Origin: Antedon mediterranea
Taxonomy: Eukaryota; Echinodermata; Crinoidea; Comatulida; Antedonidae
Assembly (NCBI RefSeq): GCF_964355755.1
Contig: NC_092670.1
Location: forward strand, 30,057,795-30,121,794
Length of the DNA stretch: 64,000 bases
Reading direction: 5' to 3'
Shown one piece after another: positions 30,206 through 41,664 of this stretch. The notes beneath the pieces are model-generated. The model was not told the DNA's origin and did no database searches. It worked only from the letters and a program-made list of their open reading frames with translations. The first letter of the stretch is position 1. Each line of letters begins with the position of its first letter. A program made the position numbers and the translations under genes.

Positions 30206-32633
30206 AGATGTATTGTCCCCCTGAAAAAATTTTTTTTTTCAATATTTTTGTTGAATAGGCCATTTTAATTGCACATAAAAGTTATTCACTTTGACCTCAA
30301 TTTGGATTGAAAAAAATAATTTTTTACACGGGAAAATCGCAATTTAATGCAAAAATTAACCAACCGGAAGCTATTTGTCTGGAAGACAAATGTGTTCCGG
30401 TTTAATTTAACCCTTGACCTGAGTTAGCTCATAAATATTCATATTGTATGGATACATCATGTGGATGATGATGCTTTCCAAATCAACAGCCAACAACGAT
30501 AGCAATGCATGCGTGCGAGAGAGTCGATCGGTAGTGATGCGAGACGAATCTTGAAGAAAACTATAGCTAGCAGAATGCTAAGTTAGAATTACAGTTGGTA
30601 ACTTTGATGTTGAATCTTATTCATTTAGGTGAGTTTTTGTTTCGCTAACAGGAGAGGCCTAGCTAGGCCTAGGCCCGAATTTGCTGCTACTGTACTACTA
30701 GTCTACTACTACTACTACTAGCACTGACAGTCTCGAGTAGCCTAACTGCTGCCAACTTCTGTCTCTAGAAGTAGAGTGTAGTAGGCCTAGGCAGTACACT
30801 GCTAGCTAGGGCTACAGAAGGGATGTATTTTTGTTTCTATCATGATGAATTGGTTTAATTTTTAAAGATTTCAACTATCTATTCGGCAGTGAAAATAAAA
30901 AAAAAAAGAAAATCTAAATATTGTTTTGGATGTTTTACTGATGCAATATTTTCTGTATCAAATGCAATAGGTTCAAATAACATTCCGCAAATAAACATTT
31001 TATGCAGATATTTTGACACAAATTTCTTTTTTTTTAGGTTGATTGATTGAACAATAAGAGCAAGTAGTGAGAAACATAAAATGTATCGTACAGTGGCAAC
31101 ATTCACAATTTATTGAAACGTTTCTTACTATTAAAATGACACTTTGTAATGGATGTGAGCGATCTTAGAAGACTATAGCTGTCGTAATTACTGCCACAAT
31201 CAACACATTGATACATTAGTAGACAAATTGACACAAAAAACAATACAGGAATTCAATAAGATATACTGTATATATATATTTTATTAACTCCTTTTGCACT
31301 GTAATATTTACAGTAAAATTATGAAGTGTAAGTAAATTTGAAGAATTTATCCTGTGTACTGTTGTAGTAGTTTTTTTTTATTTATTGAATGTTATGTTTA
31401 CAAAATAATATACTGTACATATAATACAAAAAAAATTATACAATATTTTACAAGCTGGACAAGAACATATTATGGCCGAATGCAGCAGGAGAGTCAGAAA
31501 TATTTTTCCTGCAATATCCAATCATATTCCAATACCGAGTCCATCATTGTTGTCTTTGGGTGACCTCTGTTCCAGTCTTCATCAGCTCAACGTCTTTAAA
31601 AAAAAGTCAAAGCAAAGTATGAAAATCTGGATAAAATAGATCATGCATATTTAGTGCAAAATTGGGCTAGTGAAATTGCTTACTTTGACATAGTCAAATA
31701 CGTATACTACCTTTCTATGGTAATTAAAACACATTACTTATAATGTTATAACTTATAAAAAGAGAAAATAAATATTTGACTTACTACAGTACAGAGAACA
31801 TTTGTTTGTGTTGTAAAATGGCTAAGCTGGCTTTTCCCCTCTGTCTACTTGTAAGTTGTACAGTGCTGCTGGAAGGTTCTCAATTTCATTTCAGCTCAGG
31901 CTTGTATTGCAACCATTTTCCCTGAAAAATGTTTGTTTTATTTTTATCATAAAAATTAGTTAAACAAGCTTCAACTGTAAATATATATGGTACAGCAAGC
32001 TGGCTGTATTTTCGGAATGTAGCTAAGATTGATGGCTATACAATGTATAGGGCCTAGCTGGGCATCTTCTGCAGGGACCCGATTGTCACAGCAGTCTGCT
32101 TGCTATTACTCTAGCCTAGTAATATGCAGCAGCATGTATTAATTATTCTAGGCCTAGCCCTGAACTGAAAAAATCCCAGGCTAAGTTAATTAATTTACCT
32201 TCCTGTTATTATTGCGTTATATATATTATTATATTTAAACTAACCGTCTAGGCCTACTTACCGACAAATTAACAGCTCAGCTTTACATATTTATACGATC
32301 AGGCCAGGGAAACCCACAGTCGAGTCGCGTCGATCTCTGGTGGTGTTGTTGTACATACAACGTGCATCGTCCATTGTTAGATCAGATCTCTGCTGTGTGG
32401 ATGCTTATTAACATATCATGCATATGTATGAGTTAGCTCTACCGGCCTAATTTCTGAGCCGATGAGTTCGAAAAAATGGTAAACTTATTTTGATTTTTTT
32501 ATAAGCGAAATCAATAGTTTTTTCGGATTTTTTTTCGGTGGAAGTGAATAACTTTATGTTAACTACAAAACGGTCTATTCAAAATTTGATTTTTTTCATC
32601 TTTATTTTTCATTTTTTGGGGGACAATACATCT
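30206..32633. mobile_element. Second TTAA-flanked DNA transposon (Kolobok/piggyBac-like, non-autonomous)
   Basis: It is flanked by TTAA at 30202-30205 and 32634-32637. The termini agatgtattgtcccc are perfect inverted repeats. Inverted similarity continues for more than 100 bp (ttgaatag-cc-tttt and aaagttattcact on both sides). At 2428 bp it has no transposase ORF. Its interior has TAGGCCTAG-rich DNA (30650-30800, 32145-32260). Confidence 0.85.
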
Positions 32634-32637
32634 TTAA

Positions 32638-33415
32638 TGTATTCTGGACAAATTTGTTTTAAAATAGGTAAACATGGCTGAGACGCAGATACCTTTACTT
32701 GAACTGACACGATTTCCTATGACGGCTTTTGGATGCAGGGTTAGATCTGAATGTTTTAATATTTTAAAACTTGTTTTTTGCTCAACCTTATATAAGAAGA
32801 TATATTCTAGACAAGTTATTAAAGCCTATACACATTACTAATGACTCCTAAAATATATTTGCGCCTCTGCATGGTTTATTTTGTTTTTACAATTCTATTA
32901 TTATGTTATACGGTAACTTATAAATTGTTTTAAAGATAAAATAAGATTTTTCTTTTCTTCACTTAATCAAAGTAGAGAAACATTCATTTGCACAAAAACT
33001 TTTCTTTGTCCTGCGTTCCAGAATAGTAGATTGTAATTGCGAAGTCCATCGAATGCAATTGATGCTTAAAACCAATTTCATTTAATTAAGGAACAATAGA
33101 CCAAACATTATTGTATGTTCTTGTTTCGCCTGTACTTGTTTTGCATTCGATATATTTTGTAAAGGTTTCACCAAACGGGTATAGAAAAAGAGAAGGGAAA
33201 GAAACAATGAAAATGATCTGTTTTTTAAATTCTGAAGTACTTTGTTAATACCACTGCTTCAAAAGTATAGCTTCCAAATAAATTATTGCTATTAGTATTA
33301 TTATTATTAGTAGTAGTATTAATGTTATAACTTTCTGTTATTAAAACAATGGATGACGATAATTTTAAATTGGTTAATGATGAAATGATTATTTTTTTAT
33401 TTTATTCAATTTTCA
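32638..33415. other. Non-coding stretch
   Basis: AT-rich. A 55-codon ORF starting near 32674 has no recognised domain. This may be intron of the gene whose exons follow at 33830. Confidence 0.4.
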
Positions 33416-33419
33416 GGTA

Positions 33420-33695
33420 CAACAATACATGACAATACAGCGGTGCACCACCCTGAGGATTGCCATGAGTGCAAAGCACTATCGAGATGGCTCTCCATAT
33501 ACTGCACTAGAACATATAAGACAAACATATACACAAGATGCTCTACATAAACAAAGACTTATTATTAAGTCTTTGGGAGTGGAGTTGTAAATTGTCATGA
33601 GAAAAAAACCCTGACATGTGACAGGACTTGAACTCAGGACCCTTAGATTGGTAGCCAAGCATCATAACCACCAAGCCACAGCTCCACTCCATTAT
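33420..33695 (-). mobile_element. tRNA-headed SINE
   Basis: On the minus strand a tRNA-like head (33684-33613) has A-box tggcttggtgg and B-box gagttcaagtcc and is followed by a T-run (33602-33608). A non-coding body of about 180 bp follows. The sequence ggagtggag is repeated near both edges (33580, 33686). Confidence 0.55.
33613..33684 (-). pseudogene. tRNA-like SINE head
   Basis: A and B boxes are present with correct spacing, but no good acceptor or T-stem pairing is seen. It serves as an internal Pol III promoter rather than as a tRNA. Confidence 0.5.
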
Positions 33696-33776
33696 GAATG
33701 TATTTTATTAATAATGATACAAAAGCTACATTATTATATGGGCTTATTTAAAACAAAGACGTATAATAAAAATTAT

Positions 33777-33824
33777 TATTATTATTATTAGTGGTGTTAT
33801 TGTTATTATTATTATTATTATTAT
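33777..33824 (+). repeat. (ATT)n microsatellite
   Basis: ATT/GTT repeats lie immediately before the acceptor of the membrane-protein exon. Confidence 0.85.
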
Positions 33825-33829
33825 GGCAG

Positions 33830-34444
33830 TAGGACCATGGTCCATTCGTTTATTCAACGTTACAGCAGACGGCACAGTAAATAAAACAATATTAACATCG
33901 GACTACTCAATTGATCTTGATAAACATGATGGATCTACATATCAAATTACCAAAACACTTGTTTATGTTGCTTTAACATACATTATTGGCTTTCCATTGG
34001 TTATAGTTCTTATAATATACTGTATAAACATACGTTGTAATCAGCTTGAACAAAACCAATATCAAGGATGGATGATTGGAGTGAGGTTTTTTTGTGGACA
34101 GTACAAACATAAATTTTGGTTTTGGGAATCATTTGAGCTGTACAACAAGGCTCTGTTGGCACTTATTGCAAATTTAAAAGATGACGTGTTCTCAAGCATG
34201 TCATACTCTCTGTTTTTTACCGTCATCTTTATTGTATTGCATTTGTACCTTCAACCAATGAAAGAGAAATCAGAGCAGAGATTTCAATTGTTGACGCTTG
34301 TTTTCATCGTTGTCAATCTATCCATTGGTGCGATCGTAAACATGGATCAGAGTATCAATGAAGATGACATCATTGGTTTACTTCACAAGATAACCCCTGT
34401 CATTCTCATTATGCTGAACGTTTCTATCATGCTAGTCGTAATTG
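33830..34444 (+). CDS. Polytopic membrane protein, penultimate exon
   Basis: The acceptor attatggcag and donor gtaaga bound an open exon in phase 1. After a short extracellular part, about five hydrophobic segments appear: TLVYVALTYIIGFPLVIVLI, a W/F-rich re-entrant or membrane stretch (FWFWESFELYNKALLALIA), SYSLFFTVIFIVLHLYL, LLTLVFIVVNLSIGAIV and PVILIMLNVSIMLVVIG. The WFWESFELYNKALLA...PM layout resembles the C-terminal multipass region of large cysteine-rich, ephrin-receptor-like (GCC2/GCC3) proteins; this is an inference. Upstream exons were not found in the window. Confidence 0.65.
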
Positions 34445-34569
34445 GTAAGAAAAATAAATTGATTGTATATTTTATTATAATGACTACGTAATGTATGCGC
34501 AGTAAGTTACACGTAATATGGTACATTTCTTGAAAAAAATAGTGTTTACGTACATACGTTTTTTTTCAG

Positions 34570-34637
34570 TTGATTTGTTTAAGAAACTTAAAACAGACTG
34601 CAGCTGTCGACATGGGAGAGGGCTAAGACTAAGATGA
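34570..34637 (+). CDS. Polytopic membrane protein, last exon
   Basis: The acceptor ttttttcag joins in phase 1 and gives VDLFKKLKTDCSCRHGRGLR, LR and TGA at 34635. A basic, Cys-containing short cytoplasmic tail is consistent with the end of a multipass protein. Confidence 0.65.
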
Positions 34638-34644
34638 ATCCATG

Positions 34645-34668
34645 ATGATGATGATGATGATGATGACC
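34645..34668 (+). repeat. (GAT)n in 3' UTR
   Basis: Seven or eight GAT repeats lie just after the stop codon. Confidence 0.85.
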
Positions 34669-34969
34669 CGGAACAATCACATGATAACGAAAATATTATA
34701 ATATAAAGTTAGTTAGAGTTAACATTATCGCTTTTTTTGTGATAACAAGTGAATGTCGTTGAACATTGTAGCTTAAGGTTTAATTAATTTCAAGGTCAAA
34801 ACGAACGAATAAGTATTTGATTCTCAGTGGCAGAAAATCTCGTACTTGATTACATCACCTCATTTATTTTACCACACGCTGTGATTGTATCTTGTTGGGT
34901 TAATGGTTATGTATTTCTGTATTCCATATTTCTTATACTACAGGATACAGTACCGACAATCAATTATAC

Positions 34970-34975
34970 AATAAA
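34970..34975 (+). promoter_or_regulatory. Polyadenylation signal of membrane-protein gene
   Basis: AATAAA about 330 bases after the stop, on the coding strand. Confidence 0.5.
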
Positions 34976-35739
34976 AATATGTCTTTTTTGAAAAGTTTGT
35001 TAATTTTAACTCACTTAAAAAACCAGACGATTAACTAAAGTAACACCATAAGATTATTAGATGAATGGCCAAACTAATATAGTTATTTGTGTAGGCTTAG
35101 CATATTAATAGTTACGTATACTATTACTCAGTTTACTTTATTTATACAATGTTATTATTATGTTATAACTTCGGGGTTTTTTCACATATCTAATTTCAAA
35201 GTTAAGTTAAGCTTCTTTTAAGCACTTAATTAAACTTGAGATTTGTAAAAACAACTAACTTGAATAATAGTTTACTTACTGTAAATAATTGGTAGGTTTT
35301 GATTAATGTTCTCACTGAATACCAAAAAACATAATAACAACAATAAAAATAATAATAACAACAACCACAGAAATAACAAAAACAATTATAATATTTAAAA
35401 ATTTAACGTCTATTTTTACTCAGTTTTTAATTAATTTTGGTATGATAAGCTGTTTTTTTAGTTTTACATTCCGGTATCAAGGAGCGCAATTACATACTGA
35501 TATTTCAGTTGTCCTCCGAAGTCTTAGTTCTAGAAATGAATTGTACAACAACTTAAATATTACTCGATTAATGATTATTTTAAAGAAAAAGTTTTAGAAA
35601 AACATCATTATATGTTGATATTACAATAAACCTGGTATTCGCAAAAATCGGTTTAACTTCAGTATTTTTATCACATTATTAACATATCTTTGATTGAACT
35701 AAATCAGGATAAGGAAGAGTTTATTATTTACTATCCAAA
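34976..35739. other. Intergenic AT-rich stretch
   Basis: Low-complexity aataac/caataa sequence at 35335-35390; otherwise nothing recognised. Confidence 0.45.
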
Positions 35740-36180
35740 CTAAGCGTCGTCATTTTTTTGGGGTCTTCTCAATCTAGCCACCTATTTCGAACATGAATTA
35801 GATATAATCTTTATAAAGCTTTTAACCATACAAAAATACAATACAATCGTGTATTGTTTTGAAGTTGAGGAAATACGACGAGAAAATATGAAATGTATTT
35901 TATTGTGCTGGAAAACAAACACAGTAGTAGGTCTAAGGTATCCAACACAATAATATCAAACTTAGCGTCATCATTATTTTGGGGACTTCCCAATCCAGCC
36001 ACTTATTTCGAACATGAATTAGATATAATCTGTTATATCTATAAAGCTTTTAACCATATGAAAATACAATACAATCGTGTATTGTTTTGAAATTGAGGAA
36101 ATACGACGAGAAAATATGAGATGTTATTGTGCTGGAAAACAAACACAGAAGTAGGTCTAAGGTATCCAACACAATAATAT
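35740..36180 (+). repeat. Tandem duplication, ~223-bp unit, two copies
   Basis: Both copies share cgaacatgaattagatataatc, ttttaaccata, aatacaatacaatcgtgtattg and ggtctaaggtatccaacacaat. The second copy starts near 35963. The unit includes the short palindrome acaatac-aatcgt-gtattgt. Confidence 0.85.
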
Positions 36181-36190
36181 CATTATTATT

Positions 36191-36850
36191 GTGGATATTT
36201 GTCTGTGTTTTCCCCCAGGGATATATTTGATTCATTGTCATTTACCATTATTTGTTACGTTAACTCAATATATGAACATGCGAGTTAGTATTACCATTAC
36301 AAGTTTAGTTCATAATTATTTTTAATCTAGAAAAAGCTGATTTCGAAATGTATTATTTTATGTAATTTGAAAGGAAATAGCGTTGCTAAACAAGTAAACC
36401 CATACAGCTACAATGTCACAAAATTGTTTTCTTTTATAAAAGAAATCCTTTTTTTACGGTAATGCCTAGAAATGATACAGTGCAGAACATCTGTAATTTA
36501 TAGCATATCCCAACCAATACTACAATATTGCAAAATATGTAATATGTCAACTGTTAGCGTTGCTTATCAAAATGTTGTTGGCATATTTGCATGCACTGCT
36601 TCTTAAAAATATTAGTCAACATCGGTTGGTGTATTGACATTAATTAGCTTTTTTAAAAAAAAAAACAAAAAAACACTTTTATTGTTTTGTAGAAGCACCA
36701 ACCAATAAGCTCTTTTATACATCTATATACTTTCTTTTTGTAACAATGAAGAATCAGTGTGTTAACCCTACTAAACAAACACCAGCATACTATATGCATT
36801 TAGAGGTAATGTTTAAAATAATCAACGACCTGGAACAAGTTTGTGAACAA
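36191..36850. other. Upstream region of the LRR receptor gene
   Basis: No gene or element was recognised. It is AT-rich, with poly-A tracts near 36652-36675. Confidence 0.4.
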
Positions 36851-36855
36851 CATAA

Positions 36856-36869
36856 TATTTATATATAAC
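36856..36869 (+). promoter_or_regulatory. TATA-like element before LRR receptor start
   Basis: The sequence atttatatataacg lies about 60 bases upstream of the ATG at 36927, ahead of a GC-richer leader. Suggestive only. Confidence 0.3.
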
Positions 36870-36926
36870 GAGCACAATAGAAAGTCAAGGCGGGTACCAG
36901 CCGCACTTAATTAATTACTCCTGAAA

Positions 36927-37129
36927 ATGTCTTACACATATTACTTGGTAATGTTAATATGTTATATATGGGTGGATCCATCTATTGGTGTTGAGGTAGC
37001 ATGTAGAACTATAAATGATATCATTTTGAATGCAGTTTGTGAATGTACAGAAAGAACACAAACAGTTAATTGCACAAACCGTGGACTTGACGAATGGCCA
37101 ATTGGAATTCCAGTAAAAACGCTTTTTCT
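36927..37129 (+). CDS. LRR receptor exon 1: signal peptide and LRRNT cap
   Basis: ATG in context gaaaATGt. Residues 4-20 (TYYLVMLICYIWVDPSI) are hydrophobic, as in a signal peptide. Cys 26, 38, 40 and 49 give the Cx(n)CxCx(8)C pattern of an N-terminal LRR cap (CECTERTQTVNCTNRGLDEW). The exon ends ...VKTLFL with a phase-2 donor gtaagt. This is the start of a secreted or membrane LRR protein whose repeats are encoded by single exons. That architecture is known in LRR-containing GPCRs (LGR family), so an LGR-like receptor is my best inference; no 7TM exon lies within the window. Confidence 0.75.
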
Positions 37130-37717
37130 GTAAGTTTGCATTATGTGTTTGTTAGGCTATTCTGATTCATTCTGAATGTGTGTATTTTCATTATTTTATC
37201 ATAAGCTTATTTTAATAATAATGATGATGCATACGATTATTGTGCGGAACAAGTAAACCATTGGGTTAGACATATTCTATTATTAAAAAGAATGTGTAAA
37301 TAATATAATGTATTGCATATTAGATTACTGGGCCTAACATTGTTTTGGGATTAAATTTAGCACATGTCAATGCCAAATGATTGTGTTTTTTTCTTACTAA
37401 GAAAGAAAGGATTGAGGAAATCTTTATTAAAAATAAAATGTTTAATGAAAACGAAAAAAAAAAAAACTGCTCGACTTAGGCCTATTGGGTTAACATTGAA
37501 TTTGAAAGATAAAGATGGAAACTGCGACGATCCTGCAAACAATGAACTATAATAATAAACAAATACTTGTTTGTGGATTTTATATTTTACCCTTCCCCTT
37601 CAAAACTAAACTATCTTTAGATGATGAATCATAGATTACTGTGGCAGAGTTTGGAAGATTCGGATGAAGATTTGGCCTGTAGGCGGTGTTTTATCAAAAT
37701 TAAACTGTGAAGCTGAC
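37130..37717. other. Intron 1, proximal part
   Basis: No element ends were recognised. A lysine-rich ORF at 37364-37552 spans poly-A runs and is not credible. Confidence 0.4.
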
Positions 37718-38107
37718 TGTTATGTCTTTTGCTTTATTTGTAAACTGTGTGTCGTTCAAAAACTACAATAAAATACAAAAGAAATCATTAAAATCAAACT
37801 CACTCAAGCGTAACGAAATAAATTCACTTCAATTTATAGTCAAATAATACTCAATTCTAAGTTCTAATTCAAATATATGTAGTATCTCCTAAAACCACAT
37901 GTCTGCATTTAGATTAACAATCTACTAACAAATACTCTTAAACACCATCATCTTATCACCAATATAATCTTTATAAACTTAGTATAATTACTAGAATCAT
38001 CGAATGTATGATCCGTCTGCTATTTATACAGTAGTACCGACGGCACACACGCTGCCATACACGTGAGTGAAACCCGTACACTCAAATTTGATAATTAGAG
38101 CATAACA
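37718..38107 (-). repeat. LTR-like sequence (TGTTATG...CATAACA)
   Basis: On the minus strand it begins tgttatgctc and ends agacataaca. It has a TATA-like ctgtataaatagc and a downstream aataaa (rc of tttatt near 37737), the layout of an LTR. The flanks do not show a matching target duplication. A purine-rich gttagaggaa directly precedes it on the minus strand, so it may be a 3' LTR with internal sequence toward 38290. Confidence 0.45.
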
Positions 38108-38339
38108 TTCCTCTAACATTTAACAAAGGTCAACTAAATGAGTAAGAACTATAACAAATTCAGAATTTACGCTCTGGCATCTTAAACAAACAATCTTATA
38201 CTTTGATCCTAACTCTTCTCTTCGACTCGCCTCCAACATAAAACCGAGGGCGCACTAACAATTTCGTTCAAAGAAACAGGCGGTAAATATATTGACACAT
38301 AGTATTTTGTGGATTGTGACTCACCGGTCAATATCGGAG

Positions 38340-38488
38340 TGCGGTGAGAATTTGGGTCATACATCATTGTGTCCATATTTGGTGGTATGTGGATACATTT
38401 TGTGGCTTATACGCTGTTCACAAATACAGCACCCACCCACACACAAACAGGGTTAAAATTCTAAATTCCTTGGCGGAGGTAATATACA
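38340..38488 (+). mobile_element. CR1/L2-type retroposon 3' tail
   Basis: The sequence catcattgtgtccatatttgg, then tatacgctgttcacaaatac, then ccttggcggaggtaata parallels 6000-6075 plus 11100-11128. Confidence 0.6.
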
Positions 38489-38769
38489 AATTATTTAAAT
38501 GCTTGCTATTCGTAAAAGTAAACCTCTGTTTCACAGTAGTGATGATGAAGATAACATCTTAAAGTACCGTGTTTGTTTGGTAGGGTTTTCGAAGGAGACA
38601 TTTAATCAAATGAATTTCCTAGATATGAAAAAAAAATACAACGAAGTGATTAAAATTAATAATTTTGTATTGATTGATGAGGTGGAACGCCCACCGACAA
38701 TGAACACAACTAACGCTTACATCTGGGAAGGTAATTGAAGCATTGAACCTGGACGTTTTCAGTGGTTTG
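38489..38769 (+). other. Unrecognised 80-codon ORF region
   Basis: An ORF at 38499-38738 reads KYRVCLVGFSKETFNQMNF, then FVLIDEVERPPT. It is not low-complexity, but I recognise no family with confidence, and its relation to the flanking repeats suggests transposon origin. It is not called as a gene. Confidence 0.3.
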
Positions 38770-39660
38770 TTACCATCTATATATACAGTTACGTAAGTGA
38801 AAAATTCGGTAAATCGCGTGTTACTTCTAGACTTTTTACTCGATGGAATATGAAGTTGGTTCATACTTTATGTACTGATTTTACCAAATGTAACCCTGTT
38901 TACTAATTAAGTTGAGTTAGATAATTAGTTATTGATAATTAAAACGAGTTTAGCTTCAACGATTTGCTCCAAATATTCGTGTTTTCCGATCAAGGAGGTA
39001 TAGACTGTTTGGATGTCCATGCTGAAAAATATCCGCACACAATACTACGAGGTATTTACCTATATATCCTTCTACAATAATTGTTTTTTATAGCGGAAAT
39101 ACTATTTTAATAGATTTAATATACGTTTATATAAGTGTATTGATTGGCGGTGAATGGAACATTCCAATCTCTCAGTCTCCAGTATAATTATTTTGTATAA
39201 CACAAGTAGCTAAATGTATGGGCCCTTGGTGGACAAACTTAAAACCTTTAGGTTTAATAGCGGATATTGTATTACAATACTGTAGTTAGTTATAAGTAGT
39301 GTATAAAAACATTTGACATTAAATACATAAACAAATTTTGGTCGCCGCCATTTGAGTGTGGGTACTGTAATAAACTTTATTACTAAAAGTTGCTTCTCAA
39401 CGTTTATATTACTTAATTATTACAAAAAATATATAAACGTCATAGTGGTGTATTGTTACATGTACTTTACTATTTCAATCGACTATGTGACAGTTTCAAT
39501 AAAGTATTAGGCCTAAATCGCAAATGTTTTACTGTGCTATATGATTTATAAAACATTTAAACAAATATTTCGTTACTGAGTGGATAAAGAATAATATATT
39601 TAAAAAAAAATTATTCCTCTTTGCACCCATCCTCTTTCCCATCCCTCAACCCTAATTTTA
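38770..39660 (+). mobile_element. Unclassified repeat, copy 1 (with internal extra ~500 bp)
   Basis: 38770-38945 and 39450-39660 together match the reverse complement of 42480-42870. The segment 38946-39449 is missing from the other copy, so it is a later insertion here or a deletion there. Shared words include ttcggtaaatcgcg, tactcgatgg and cacccatcctctttcccatc. Confidence 0.65.
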
Positions 39661-39731
39661 CATACAAAGCACAAATTGGGTTTGTTTGACTCAAAGTTTA
39701 TTCAAACCGTTGGCCGCGGAATTGATAATTA

Positions 39732-39772
39732 ACGATGTTTGAACTAAATAGTTTATTTAGTTCAAACATCGT
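39732..39772. repeat. Perfect 19-bp-stem hairpin
   Basis: acgatgtttgaactaaata and its exact complement are separated by gtt. Confidence 0.85.
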
Positions 39773-40544
39773 GTAAAACTTGATTAAACAACAAACATTG
39801 ACATCCGCGACTCAGTGGGCCGTTGCGGCATACGGAAGACGTTTAAACGGCTTTCAACATAGGCTTCGTGCGCCGAAGCATCTCCGGTTTTAACGGGACA
39901 CAGATAGTGCGCAGTTACAGACCTGTGTTGTAACTCAACAACTTGGCTACCATTCGGCTATCCGGGAGTTTCGCCTGATTTCAAACACATATAGGTCTAT
40001 GGATGTAATGTTATTAGTGAATTTACAATTTTTTCGCAACTTATGAATATATTTCACTTGATCTTTATTAATTTGGGTCAACGTTGCCGGCTAGGCCTAG
40101 GTAGGGGAGCAAACACTCAGTTAAAACCAGGAAATCGCAAAGTGATTACACTAACCCGGAAATTACTTCTACCGCGGCCCCGGTTTAACATTTTTCGATG
40201 AAATAGCCTAATAAAGTTTGTTTTAAAACCCTTTATATATCTCCCTAAGGGAAGTGAACAATAATGTTATCAACTCTAATCGTGGTATATCTGATATAAA
40301 TATGGTAGGTGTCCAAGGCAGAGATCTTTACAAAAATGTGTCCAATGTGTTCACCCATGTCAGACTTAGGCATAATGAATTATTCGATGAAGGTTTGTTG
40401 TCGGTGAACATTATACCACTCATTTATTGGGTGACTACGTTAATTTGAGAGGGAACATATTGCCAACGAGATTATAACATGAACAATTCAAAATGCCACT
40501 AAGTAAAGTTACCGTAATTAACTGTTTTTTATTTTATTTTATAG
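39773..40544. other. Intron 1, distal part
   Basis: A minus-strand tRNA A-box-like word (tagccgaatgg near 39948) lacks a convincing B box. An ORF at 40254-40448 is unrecognised. No gene is called. Confidence 0.35.
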
Positions 40545-40616
40545 CTACATGAAAAATAACAACTTGGGAACAATTGATGACAATACGTTGATAGAGCTAC
40601 CTGAGCTTAGAACAAT
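40545..40616 (+). CDS. LRR receptor exon 2 (one LRR)
   Basis: 72 nt between tttatag and gtaagt, phase 2 on both sides. It encodes LYMKNNNLGTIDDNTLIELP-ELRT, matching the LxxNxLxxI-x-LP-L LRR pattern. Confidence 0.8.
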
Positions 40617-41396
40617 GTAAGTTTTTAAGCAACTCGCATTATATTTAAGCATTAAGTTATAGAAGGTCTATTTGTAGGAAATTGTTTGTAGGCTGAGGCA
40701 CACATGTTTTAATTCCCCAGAAGTATTACGGTACCTGCATCATTATTTCGATCTGGTTATTGATCAATGATCAATTTTATATCACATTATAATTTTAACA
40801 ACTGTCATTAGATTGGATGAATTGTTGGTTTTATGGTACTATAAGGGCAATGTACTTTTCACGCTCGCGGATGTCTTAACGCATCGGAAGAAAACGACGA
40901 TCGATGGTGATCGATACGACCACGGCCTCATAAACAACTACAGTATGGCAGATTTCGGTTGCAATTTTGCTCTTTTGAGTGGCGATACAAATTATAAATT
41001 GCATGATGATGCAGACTCAAACAATAAATAAGTAATCAGTAGGCTAGATGCATTTGCAACAGCTTCGGGTACAACTTTGGCAACCATAAATAGTAATATC
41101 TTCTTTAAATATTTTAAACAAAATCAATCATAATCGACTGTGCTGTCTCTTTCATTAAATCTGAATAAAATTAAAGAATCGACTTGTGTTATATAACGTA
41201 ATGTGATGTTATATAGCGCAAATATAATAAATGTGTTTATATTCGGAATGGTACAAATAATTTCACTCGTTGAAGAATGAAATTCAATATTTTAATAGAA
41301 GTATAAATTTCTTTTATCTTTTATCACCTCACAACATTATTTTCAATTATAACACTCATTATTTGTATTTTATGTTATGATGCACTGCATTGACAG
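40617..41396. other. Intron 2
   Basis: No repeat was recognised. An acceptor-like attag at 40811 precedes a Leu-rich ORF (40813-41031) with no donor at LRR-exon spacing. Confidence 0.4.
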
Positions 41397-41456
41397 AGAC
41401 ATTAGTAACAATTCACTTAGAAGACTACCAATGTTTCCGAAATCAATTTTTACTGT
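41397..41456 (+). CDS. LRR receptor exon 3 (short LRR)
   Basis: 60 nt between attgacag and gtaagt, phase 2. It encodes DISNNSLRRLPMFPKSIFTV with NNSL and LP landmarks. It is four residues shorter than a 24-residue repeat. Confidence 0.75.
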
Positions 41457-41595
41457 GTAAGTATACTTTTTTTCAAGTCAGCGTATAAGTACTGTGTTAT
41501 TTTATCAACCTTAATTTCTATAGCATCGTAGTTTTTGTCATATTGATACAGTGACTTGAGTCATTTACATTTAACATTTATAACCTATATTTCAG

Positions 41596-41664
41596 ATATG
41601 CACTTCACAATTTCCTGACAGACATATCGACAACATTAAATGATCTTCCAAAACTTAATAACGT
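41596..41664 (+). CDS. LRR receptor exon 4 (one LRR)
   Basis: 69 nt between atttcag and gtaagt, phase 2. It encodes YALHNFLTDISTTLNDLPKL-NN. Confidence 0.75.

Noticed and set aside
32674-32841. 55-codon ORF MAETQIPLLELTRFP...
   Set aside because: Short, no recognised family, no splice support and lies at the edge of a transposon.
33417-33550. Acceptor-like ttttcag followed by a Cys-containing reading
   Set aside because: The sequence is better explained as the body of the minus-strand SINE, and the frame ends in a stop without a donor.
39895-39970. Minus-strand tRNA-like sequence with a perfect A box
   Set aside because: No acceptable B box, T arm or acceptor pairing was found.
40808-41031. 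Possible extra LRR exon after cattag
   Set aside because: The first residues are Leu-rich, but there is no donor at about 70 nt and the LxxN pattern fails.
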